From contig CAJJPW010000079.1 of NCBI GenBank assembly GCA_905193725.1, positions 1-8,818 of the forward strand: 8,818 nt of DNA, read 5' to 3'. Source of the DNA: an uncultured Eubacteriales bacterium. Its GTDB lineage: Bacteria; Bacillota; Clostridia; Christensenellales; Christensenellaceae. Made by a program: the position numbers and the translations under genes. The notes under the pieces were generated by a model. It was not told where the DNA came from, did not search any database, and was given only the letters and a program-made list of their open reading frames with translations. Of this stretch, positions 1 through 5,402 are shown piece after piece; the stretch's first letter is position 1, and every line of letters begins with the position of its first letter.

Positions 1-155
1 CGCGGGTGCGTGGATTGAAAATAGCGCCGCGGCAGTCATAGCCTTGTATGATGGTAGGTCGCACCCCCCGCGGGTGCGTGGATTGAAAAGGCCACCACGT
101 CGCTTTCATTTAGCCGATAGAAGGTCGCACCCCCCGCGGGTACGTGGATTGAAAA
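1..155 (+). CRISPR. Leader-distal end of a type I-C-like CRISPR array (3 repeats, 2 spacers)
   Basis: Three copies of a 32-bp repeat are visible: a cut copy at 1-21, a full copy at 58-89 and a full copy at 124-155. The spacers are 22-57 (36 nt) and 90-123 (34 nt). The repeat starts GTCGCACCCC, ends GTGGATTGAAAA, and has a CGCACCC/GGGTGCG hairpin. This is the pattern of type I-C (Dvulg) repeats, where the ATTGAAA end becomes the crRNA 5' handle. That puts transcription on the + strand and the leader upstream of position 1. The third repeat has one G-to-A change (GGGTACG) that mismatches the hairpin, as is common for the last, oldest repeat. No fourth repeat follows. No cas genes are in the window, so the subtype rests on the repeat alone. 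Confidence 0.93.
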
Positions 156-177
156 ATAGAAAACAAGGAGATAGTAA

Positions 178-270
178 ATGGCAAGGTTGGCTATTGACGA
201 TTTTAACCGAGGAAATAAGGTCAATAATTTACAAGAATTTAAAGACAATATTAATATAGGCATTGACTAA
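178..270 (+). CDS. Possible 30-aa small protein, or truncated N-terminus of a lost gene
   Basis: The frame reads MARLAIDDFNRGNKVNNLQE and on to a TAA at 268-270. It has a good ribosome site (AAGGAG at 165-170, 7 nt before the ATG) starting only 10 nt after the last CRISPR repeat. The composition looks protein-like, but 30 residues is very short and I recognise no family. Since the following stretch contains several broken small genes, this may be the surviving start of a truncated gene. Function unknown. Confidence 0.35.
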   Translation: MARLAIDDFNRGNKVNNLQEFKDNINIGID

Positions 271-314
271 AATATTTTTATTGGGGATGCTTTGTTTTAG
301 CTTGGGGCAAGTAA

Positions 315-461
315 AGGAGATACGCGCATTATTTCTCAGTGTCTGGACAGACAGAAGGGATCTATAAGGACGCGGATGATATGCTTAAGAATTTTGTTTT
401 TAAAGGGAAAACCCTGCTTCAGTGGATTAACGAGGGAGCCGTTGACTATGCGGACGAATAG
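315..461 (+). pseudogene. Remnant of a small gene (C-terminal part only)
   Basis: After a TAA at 312-314 the frame stays open to a TAG at 459-461. Its last 40 codons look like real protein, with segments GIYKDADDMLKNFVF and KGKTLLQWINEGAVDYADE. No ATG with a ribosome site is in a sensible place; the nearest candidates are a GTG at 339 and an internal ATG at 378, neither with a clear Shine-Dalgarno sequence. I read it as the 3' end of a gene that lost its start. The stop lies 21 nt before the next intact gene. The family is not recognised. Confidence 0.35.
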
Positions 462-482
462 ATAAAACATGGAGAAGGAATC

Positions 483-680
483 ATGAAATTAAGATATGAC
501 GGAGAAAGCTTCGGGGCCGTTAGTCTCACCGACGGGAAAATATACGAGGCGACGGAAGAAAACGCAGATTATTATCGCGTAATAGATGACAGCGGCGAAG
601 ATTATCTGTACACGAAGGAAAACCCAGCACTGCTGGATGGTAGTTCGCCGGGTGGAAGATGGGAAATTGTAGAGGAATAA
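483..680 (+). CDS. Small conserved-type hypothetical protein (65 aa)
   Basis: A 65-residue acidic, soluble protein with no signal peptide or membrane segment. A purine-rich ribosome site (GGAGAAGGAA at 471-480) precedes the ATG. The layout, a 'GESFG..SLTDGKIYE' start, a central 'VIDDSGEDYLY' and an end 'DGSSPGGRWEIVEE', matches from memory a group of small hypothetical proteins seen in Firmicutes, probably small beta-barrel folds. These are often in tandem arrays of short genes, sometimes near polymorphic-toxin loci. I cannot assign a function. It is the best-preserved gene of the cluster between the CRISPR array and the first DUF2442 gene. The family recognition is recall, not a search. Confidence 0.75.
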   Translation: MKLRYDGESFGAVSLTDGKIYEATEENADYYRVIDDSGEDYLYTKENPALLDGSSPGGRWEIVEE

Positions 681-702
681 AGGAGGCGAGCCGATACCTG
701 TT

Positions 703-873
703 ATGTGCCAAAATTAAATTGTCGGAATTGGACAGGGTTTGGCTAAAGGGTGGAAGACAAGGGACGAAATATTATATAATGACGACCTGAAAAGCTTTAT
801 TTTTGAACCGGACGGCGAAAGAACAACGTATACCATCAAAATAGCAGACATAGAAAAAATAACAAGAAAATAA
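703..873 (+). pseudogene. Small gene interrupted by an in-frame stop (about 56 codons)
   Basis: A strong AGGAGG (682-687) lies right after the previous stop codon. The ATG at 703 reads MCQN and then TAA (715-717). The same frame stays open to the TAA at 871-873, giving GQGLAKGWKTRDEILYNDD, then FIFEPDGERTTYTIKIADIE. That downstream part looks protein-like. The 15-nt gap from ribosome site to ATG is long, so the original start may have been altered too. The simplest reading is a small hypothetical gene killed by a nonsense mutation. A truncated product from a weak internal TTG start (736) cannot be excluded. No family is recognised. Confidence 0.4.
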
Positions 874-906
874 AATGGCGCTTTAGGCTAACCTTAGGAG
901 GAGTTA

Positions 907-968
907 ATGGGAAATTGAAATTTGTAAAGAACAGTCAAGAGTGTTTCTTCATCGAGTCTGTGAGATAG
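907..968 (+). pseudogene. Frameshifted N-terminal remnant of a small gene
   Basis: A strong ribosome site (AGGAGGAG at 896-903) is followed by an ATG at 907 that stops after three codons (TGA at 916-918). In a shifted frame, starting at 912, the sequence reads KLKFVKNSQECFFIESVR before a TAG at 966-968. A good ribosome site leading at once into a frameshift suggests the beginning of a decayed small gene. Its rest is missing, replaced by the first DUF2442 gene starting at 985. Confidence 0.35.
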
Positions 969-984
969 AGAGGAGTGGGTGAGA

Positions 985-1350
985 ATGGGCAAAAACATTG
1001 AATATTATCTGTCTATGGGATGTGATGAAAAAACGACGGCATATTTCGCTGCTGGACGAAAGCGCATTGTTGGAGTTGTACCAAATGACGATTTTACCTT
1101 GACGATAAGTTTTGACAACGAGGAAAAACGGCTGTATGACATGAGGCCATTTCTGAAAAAAGGAACGGTATTTGAACCTTTCTGCAATATTGAAAACTTT
1201 CGCAGGGTTTATATCGACGAGCAAGATAGCATAGCATGGGACATAGATCCAAATATTGATAGTAATATTGAGTGGAACAACAAGGTGGATTTATGTCCAG
1301 ACAGCTGCTATATAGATAGTGTCCCCCTAGACGATGAGGCCAATGCCTGA
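985..1350 (+). CDS. DUF2442 family protein (121 aa)
   Basis: The DUF2442 pattern is clear: a beta-rich start (RIVGVVPNDDFTLTISFDNE), a '.LYDMRPFL' motif, 'VFEPFCNIENFRRVYID', a tryptophan segment (SIAWDIDP) and an acidic '.VDLCPDSCYIDSVPLDD' end. Family members are small soluble proteins of unknown function, often near toxin-antitoxin or defence genes. I prefer the ATG at 985 over the in-frame GTG at 979 because AGAGGAG (969-975) is 9 nt from the ATG but only 3 nt from the GTG. It is longer than the usual 80-90 residues, with about 20 extra N-terminal residues and an acidic insert (NIDSNIEW). It is a paralog of the protein at 1585-1854. Confidence 0.85.
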   Translation: MGKNIEYYLSMGCDEKTTAYFAAGRKRIVGVVPNDDFTLTISFDNEEKRLYDMRPFLKKGTVFEPFCNIENFRRVYIDEQDSIAWDIDPNIDSNIEWNNKVDLCPDSCYIDSVPLDDEANA

Positions 1351-1352
1351 TA

Positions 1353-1382
1353 CTGATACATCAAAAATGTTGAAGGTATAAT
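1353..1382 (+). promoter_or_regulatory. Weak candidate promoter ahead of the second DUF2442 gene
   Basis: CTGATA (1353-1358, four of six matches to the -35 consensus) is followed 18 nt later by a perfect TATAAT (1377-1382). It lies just after the first DUF2442 stop and could drive the reading frame at 1394 and the DUF2442 gene at 1585. The -35 is poor and the region is fairly AT-rich, so a chance match is possible. Confidence 0.35.
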
Positions 1383-1393
1383 AGCGCAGTGGC

Positions 1394-1504
1394 ATGTCAA
1401 GGGGATGGAGCCGTGGGACTAAGCACAAGCTACAGCCTGGCAAGATCAAAGATTATTTTCATGGAGGCCAAAGAGATCATACCAAAATTGGGCACCATTA
1501 CTAG
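1394..1504 (+). pseudogene. 36-codon remnant between the DUF2442 genes
   Basis: The frame from ATG 1394 to TAG 1502-1504 reads GTKHKLQPGKIKDYFHGGQ, then RDHTKIGHHY. The basic, His- and Gly-rich content looks like part of a real protein, perhaps the C-terminal end of a nuclease-like or toxin domain, but I cannot name a family. No ribosome site precedes the ATG. I treat it as a gene fragment, since it sits among other fragments. An overlapping frame is also open, so coding status is uncertain. Confidence 0.3.
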
Positions 1505-1584
1505 AATGGCACCTGCACTGGGCTAAAAGATGCAATTCCTATGCAAAACAGAGGAAAATTTTTAGTAAAAGAAAGGAGAATAGT

Positions 1585-1854
1585 ATGAGCATACCTGAAT
1601 GGGTAGTAAAAGAGGTATATCCACAAAAAGATTATACATTAATTATTACATTCGAAGATGGCTCAAGGAAATTATTTGATGCTCGTCCGCTACTCGAAAA
1701 ACCTATCTATGCACAGCTTAAAAACCCCGCGTTTTTTATGCGGGCAAAAGCAGATGGAGACACCGTGGTTTGGAGTGATGATATAGACATAGCCCCTGAA
1801 TATCTATACGACTATTCTGTCACGCTGGACCACAAGGAGGGAGAACGGGATTGA
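1585..1854 (+). CDS. DUF2442 family protein (89 aa)
   Basis: A typical-length DUF2442 member. Its features in order are WVVKEVYPQKDYTLIITFED, 'RKLFDARPLLEKPIY', a central '.FFMRAKADGDTVVWSDDIDIAPE' and 'YLYDYSVTLD'. The tryptophan plus 'DIDIAPE.LY' is the family's most recognisable part. The protein is small and soluble, with no signal peptide; its biochemical role is unknown. The start is well supported by AAAGGAG at 1571-1577, 7 nt before the ATG. It shares the V..V.P..D.TL.I.F pattern, the D.RP.L.K motif and the SV.LD end with the gene at 985-1350, so the two are diverged paralogs from an old duplication or separate acquisitions. Confidence 0.88.
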   Translation: MSIPEWVVKEVYPQKDYTLIITFEDGSRKLFDARPLLEKPIYAQLKNPAFFMRAKADGDTVVWSDDIDIAPEYLYDYSVTLDHKEGERD

Positions 1855-2242
1855 CGCCCCATGAGTGTGTGTTTCCCCTCTATGCTGCTATGCTGTGTTG
1901 GCGCTTCTCACCTAAGAACAATACAGTTTTGCAGATAAGAATGTGAGTAGATCATTAAAGTCATGTGTGCGACGATGAATGCAGTACCACGCTGAGAAAG
2001 GGCAATGGTAGAAAATAGAGTCTTACGAAGAAAAGGTGCTGAAGGAAACACATCATGAATGGGCGGCAACGGGCGTGTTTGCGCTACATCATTGTATTAT
2101 ATTTTTTTATCATTCCAACGTCATATTGTATTGCATTTCACTTAATTTATTGGGCTTCTATTTGCCGTAACGATTTTGTTAGAGGATTAAGTTTACGCAC
2201 TTTACCGCTAAATGATTCTTTTGTGCTGCTTTAAAAGCCCCA
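1855..2242 (+). other. Stretch without a convincing gene
   Basis: About 390 bases between the second DUF2442 gene and the next promoter. Short frames exist. One near 2009-2170 begins with protein-like codons (IESYEEKVLKETHHEWAAT) and then runs into AT-rich sequence; it lacks a start and ribosome site and is at best another remnant. The part around 2090-2160 is very AT-rich. I see no tRNA, no strong terminator hairpin and no repeat. The stretch separates the decayed small-gene cluster from the activase operon. Confidence 0.5.
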
Positions 2243-2272
2243 TTGTGCCAGAGGGAAGGGCTATGATATAAT
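2243..2272 (+). promoter_or_regulatory. Strong extended -10 promoter of the activase operon
   Basis: The -35 is TTGTGC (2243-2248), the spacer is 18 nt, and the -10 is a perfect TATAAT (2267-2272) preceded by TG one base upstream (TGATATAAT), the extended -10 form. Predicted transcription start is near 2279, leaving a short leader of about 27 nt before the start codon at 2306. No operator or attenuator is visible in that leader. Confidence 0.75.
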
Positions 2273-2305
2273 GAATTTTAGCGCTGAAATATGGGAGGCC
2301 AATGG

Positions 2306-3235
2306 ATGAAAATAGGAATACCCAGAGCTCTTTTATATCATCAGTATGGGCAGATGTGGGAGACCTTTTTTGAAGACTTAGATTGCCAGGTGATCCTGTC
2401 GCCAGAGACCACAAAAGATCTGCTAACCCGGGGAGAACTGCTCTCTATCGATGAAGCTTGCCTCTCTTCCAAAATTTTTATGGGACATGTAGAGTGGCTG
2501 ATCGGCAGGTGTGACTGTATTTTTGTGCCGCGCATTGCCAATTTTGGAGAGGATGGCATCATGTGCACCAAATTCGAGGCGCTGTACGACTTGGTAGCCA
2601 ACACGTTTCGAGAGCAAAAACCCTCTCTTTTAGATTGTGAGATCGACGAAAAACAGGGAAAAAAGGAGAAAGAGGCCTTTTTGCAGCTGGGAAAACGAAT
2701 GGGAAAAAGACGGTCAGAAAGCGGCAGAGCCTACGACCGGGCAAGGAAAGCCTATCAGGATGTCTGTGATAGACGTGCCTATGCCCTAGAAGAGCAACTA
2801 AAGAGCAGAGATCTGAAAATTTTAGTAGTGGCGCACCCCTATTTGGCAAACGACCAGTATATTGGAAAACCGGTGCTAGATGCTATCCGGCAGTTAGGCG
2901 CCACGCCCCTTTTGGCCTGCCATGCCTCAAGGCAGAAAGCGCTGAAGTATTACGCTGCCCTCAGTCCCAGCGTGCTCTGGACGATGAGCAGAGAGCTGAT
3001 CGGGGCGGTAGACATGTATGAGAGCCAAGTAGATGGGATCATCCTCATGAGCGCATTTCCCTGCGGCCCGGATTCCTTGGTGAACGAGTTGCTTATGCGC
3101 CGCATCAAGGGCAAACCCATGCTGCAACTCACCATGGAGGTGCAGAGCGGCAATGGGGGGATAGAGACGCGGCTGGAGAGCTTTATCGATATTATTCACA
3201 TGAAGCAGGAGAAGAATTTTGAGATACAAGGTTAG
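2306..3235 (+). CDS. DUF2229 / CoA-dehydratase-activase-related protein, first paralog (309 aa)
   Basis: The start KIGIPRALLYHQYGQMWETF and 'IVLSPETT..LL.RG...DEAC' layout are typical of the DUF2229 (COG3580-type) proteins, related to the subunits of 2-hydroxyacyl-CoA dehydratases and usually encoded with an HgdC-type activase. Cysteines C52 (DEAC), C87 (IMCTKFEAL) and C253 (AFPCGPD) match in position the three conserved cysteines of the next protein and are plausible [4Fe-4S] ligands. Residues 105-165 are highly charged and probably helical. I start at ATG 2306, since GGGAGG (2293-2298) sits 7 nt before it; the in-frame ATG at 2291 has no site of its own. It overlaps the next gene by 17 bases. 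Cytoplasmic, with no signal peptide. Its substrate is unknown. Confidence 0.85.
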   Translation: MKIGIPRALLYHQYGQMWETFFEDLDCQVILSPETTKDLLTRGELLSIDEACLSSKIFMGHVEWLIGRCDCIFVPRIANFGEDGIMCTKFEALYDLVANTFREQKPSLLDCEIDEKQGKKEKEAFLQLGKRMGKRRSESGRAYDRARKAYQDVCDRRAYALEEQLKSRDLKILVVAHPYLANDQYIGKPVLDAIRQLGATPLLACHASRQKALKYYAALSPSVLWTMSRELIGAVDMYESQVDGIILMSAFPCGPDSLVNELLMRRIKGKPMLQLTMEVQSGNGGIETRLESFIDIIHMKQEKNFEIQG

Positions 3236-4280
3236 TTTTCCCCATTTTGGCAACTACTATATTCCCTTTGAGCACATCATCACCCATGGCATGGAGATGG
3301 ATTATGTGGTCCCACCGCCCATGACAAAGCGGACGCTGGAGCTGGGGAGCAAATACAGCCCAGATACTGTTTGTGCGCCCTTTAAATACACCTTGGGCAG
3401 CATGATCGAAGCCCTGGAGTGCGGGGCAAATATGCTCATCGAGGCCGGGGGTGAATGTCGCCTGGGATACTATGGGGAAATTCAAGAACAGATTTTGCGG
3501 GACTTAGGGTATGAATTCGAATTTATCAACCTATATCGGGTGAATTATGCAAAGCCCCTCACCTTTTTGCCAGAGCTCAAAAGGATCAACCCCCACTTCT
3601 CGTGGAAAAAGGCGGCAACAGCAGGGTTGGCGGCCTATCAGATGATCCAATGCATGGATCGGGAAGAGGACTTTTTGAGAAAGAATATAGGGTTTGAGCG
3701 AGAAAAGGGAGCATTTGAGTCAGTACACCAGACGTTTTTGCAAGGCCTGAGAAAGGCCCAAAACAGCAGAGAGGTGCGGCGCCTCTATGAAAGATGCATG
3801 GCGCAAATGATGCGCATCCCGTTAAATAAGCCGGAGAATCCTCTGCGCATCGGGATTGTGGGCGAGTACTATACCATTATGGATTCCTTTTCCAATCACA
3901 ATATAGAAAGAGAGATGGCCAAGATGGGGATGTCAGTAGCGCGGTGGATGAACCTATCGGGCAATTTGCTGGATGGACCACCCAAAAAAGTCCACCGCAA
4001 AATAAAGGCGTACTCCAAATACAATATGGGAACCACCAGCATGTCCACCATAGACTGCGCGCTCACCTGCGCCAAAGAGGGATATGACGGCATCATACAC
4101 CTAAAATCCTTTGGCTGTACACCGGAAATCGATGCGGTACCGGTGCTGCAAAATATCAGCAGGGATTATAAGATACCGATTTTGTATTTTAGCTTTGATT
4201 CCCAGACGGGAGAAGAGGGGATTCTCACACGGCTGGAGGCGTTTTACGATATGATCGTCATGAGAAAGGAAAAGCAATGA
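3219..4280 (+). CDS. 2-hydroxyacyl-CoA dehydratase-related protein, second paralog (353 aa)
   Basis: It belongs to the COG3581-type group that accompanies DUF2229 proteins and activases. Visible marks are 'SFPHFGNYYIPFEHII', 'YSPDTVCAPFKYTLGSMIEA' (C52), 'IEAGGECRLGYYGEIQ' (C80), a second Rossmann-like start 'LRIGIVGEYYTIMDSFSNHN', and 'LKSFGCTPEIDAVPVLQ' (C300). Three separated cysteines fit one [4Fe-4S] cluster, as in the HgdA/HgdB subunits. The C-terminal 'GEEGILTRLEAFYDMIVM' parallels 'GNGGIETRLESFIDIIHM' in the upstream protein, so they are tandem paralogs that probably form a heterodimer. The start is TTG (3219-3221), supported by AGGAG at 3207-3211 with 7-nt spacing and the family-typical N-terminus. 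It overlaps both neighbours, implying translational coupling. Confidence 0.87.
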   Translation: MRYKVSFPHFGNYYIPFEHIITHGMEMDYVVPPPMTKRTLELGSKYSPDTVCAPFKYTLGSMIEALECGANMLIEAGGECRLGYYGEIQEQILRDLGYEFEFINLYRVNYAKPLTFLPELKRINPHFSWKKAATAGLAAYQMIQCMDREEDFLRKNIGFEREKGAFESVHQTFLQGLRKAQNSREVRRLYERCMAQMMRIPLNKPENPLRIGIVGEYYTIMDSFSNHNIEREMAKMGMSVARWMNLSGNLLDGPPKKVHRKIKAYSKYNMGTTSMSTIDCALTCAKEGYDGIIHLKSFGCTPEIDAVPVLQNISRDYKIPILYFSFDSQTGEEGILTRLEAFYDMIVMRKEKQ

Positions 4281-5248
4281 AGGGATATTTAGGAATTGAC
4301 ATAGGTTCGATCTCCACAAAAGGAGTGGTAATCGATCAGGATAACCATATTTTAGCAAAAGAATATTTATGGACAGAGGGGGACCCTATGGGTGCCACAA
4401 AGCGCCTGCTGGAAACGCTGCAATCCCAGCTGGCAGGTCAAAAGACAGAGGTTGTGGCAGTGGGCACCACGGGCAGTGCGCGAAAGCTCATCGGCACCAT
4501 CTTAGGAGCCGCAGTCGTGAAAAACGAAATCACTGCCCATGCCATCGGAACCATGTCCGTGCATCCGGATGTGCACACGATTTTGGAGATCGGTGGGCAG
4601 GACAGCAAGATCATATTGGTGGACAACGGTGTAGTGGTGGATTATGCCATGAACACTCTGTGTGCGGCAGGAACTGGGTCGTTTCTCTCCTCACAGGCCA
4701 GACGTTTAGGGGTAAAGGTAGAGGAATTTGGCGAAATTGCCCTCTCCTCCAACAATCCCACTCCTATAGCAGCAAGGTGCACGGTGTTTGCAGAGAGCGA
4801 CCTGGTGCACAAAGCTCAGATTGGGCACTCTCGGGAGGATATTATCGCCGGACTGTGCAAAGCGGTTGTCACCAACTACCTCAATAACGTGGCAAAGGGC
4901 AAAAAAATTTGCGCTCCCGTGGTATTTCAAGGGGGCGTGAGTAAAAACATAGGTGTAGTACGTGCTTTTGAAGAGGCACTGGGTGAAGCGGTGTTGGTAG
5001 ATGAAAACGGGCCGTTGGCAGGGGCGCTGGGTGTGGCCATCCTCGCCCGACGCAGCAGGAGGGAAGCCGCCTTTGATTTTTCTACAGCTGAGGCGGATTT
5101 TAAAACCAGAGGCGTGATTTGTGGCAAGTGTGCCAACAACTGCGAGGTGATTTGCGTCTACCGGGATGACAGATTAATCGACGCCTGGGGCAACCGATGT
5201 GAAAAAGGTGCGATGAGAGAAAATAGGGACCTCAATAGGCGCCTCTAA
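4277..5248 (+). CDS. HgdC-type CoA-dehydratase activase (archerase ATPase), 323 aa
   Basis: An actin/HSP70-fold ATPase of the BadF/HgdC family. These dimeric [4Fe-4S] proteins use ATP hydrolysis to push a low-potential electron into a partner protein. Visible motifs are the phosphate-1 loop GIDIGSISTKGVVID (6-20), 'VGTTGSARKLIG' (62-73), 'EIGGQDSKIILVDNG' (104-118), 'TLCAAGTGSFL' with C129, 'ARCTVFAESDLVHKAQIG' with C168, and 'FQGGVSKN' (217-224). C129 and C168 have the same 39-residue spacing as the cluster ligands C127 and C166 of Acidaminococcus HgdC. It is longer than a minimal HgdC: residues 282-308 add CGKCANNCEVIC plus a later C, a possible second metal site also seen in DUF2229-linked activases. 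ATGA overlaps the upstream stop; AAAGGA at 4265-4270 is the ribosome site. No dehydratase target gene is nearby. Confidence 0.93.
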   Translation: MKGYLGIDIGSISTKGVVIDQDNHILAKEYLWTEGDPMGATKRLLETLQSQLAGQKTEVVAVGTTGSARKLIGTILGAAVVKNEITAHAIGTMSVHPDVHTILEIGGQDSKIILVDNGVVVDYAMNTLCAAGTGSFLSSQARRLGVKVEEFGEIALSSNNPTPIAARCTVFAESDLVHKAQIGHSREDIIAGLCKAVVTNYLNNVAKGKKICAPVVFQGGVSKNIGVVRAFEEALGEAVLVDENGPLAGALGVAILARRSRREAAFDFSTAEADFKTRGVICGKCANNCEVICVYRDDRLIDAWGNRCEKGAMRENRDLNRRL

Positions 5249-5367
5249 ATACAATAAATAGAGATAAATATAGTTAGCAAACAACAATAAAATGAAAGCA
5301 AAACAGTGTACCAATGAGAACAAAATTACAAACAAATGACAAAAAATTATAAATTTTTTCACCACTA
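5249..5367 (+). other. AT-rich intergenic stretch, no gene
   Basis: About 120 bases, very AT-rich, with no reading frame of note. CTCTA/TAGAG (5243-5263) could form a weak hairpin over the activase stop but lacks a T-run. No classical GC-rich terminator closes the activase operon, so some read-through into the next unit is possible. The only clear symmetrical element is the A/T palindrome at 5341-5359. Confidence 0.5.
5341..5359. repeat. Perfect 8-bp A/T palindrome (AAAAAATT-ATA-AATTTTTT)
   Basis: An exact inverted repeat with 8-bp arms and a 3-nt loop ends 8 nt before the -35 box at 5368. It could be an operator for a dimeric regulator, an UP-element-like A/T tract that aids the promoter, or a weak A/T-only bidirectional terminator ending the activase operon. 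The sequence does not decide between these. Confidence 0.55.
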
Positions 5368-5396
5368 TTGACATAAATTAGCTTTAAATTTATGAT
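5368..5396 (+). promoter_or_regulatory. Near-consensus promoter of the lipoprotein operon
   Basis: A perfect -35 TTGACA (5368-5373), a 17-nt spacer and -10 TATGAT (5391-5396, five of six matches). Predicted transcription start is about 5403, which gives an unusually long leader of about 158 nt before the start codon at 5561. The leader carries the attenuator described separately, so control probably acts on elongation rather than on initiation at this strong promoter. Confidence 0.8.
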
Positions 5397-5402
5397 TATA
5401 GC

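Noticed and set aside
36..263. Minus-strand open frame across the CRISPR end
   Set aside because: It repeats the same peptide because it reads through CRISPR repeats; it has no ribosome site.
979..984. GTG at 979 as the first DUF2442 start
   Set aside because: The ribosome site is only 3 nt away; the ATG at 985 has a normal 9-nt spacing.
1861..1938. 25-codon frame starting MSVCFPSMLLCC
   Set aside because: It has no ribosome site and an odd composition; it is most likely chance.
2291..2305. Upstream ATG at 2291 for the first DUF2229-type gene
   Set aside because: It overlaps the ribosome site GGGAGG that serves the ATG at 2306, and family proteins begin at the MKIGIPRAL-type start.
2559..2849. 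Minus-strand open frame opposite the first DUF2229-type gene
   Set aside because: It is entirely within a well-supported + strand gene and shows no recognisable protein features.
4369..4887. 172-codon open frame on the + strand inside the activase gene
   Set aside because: The other frame encodes a clear HgdC-type ATPase with all motifs. This product is rich in Gly, His, Arg and Cys, with no family features, as expected of an out-of-frame reading.
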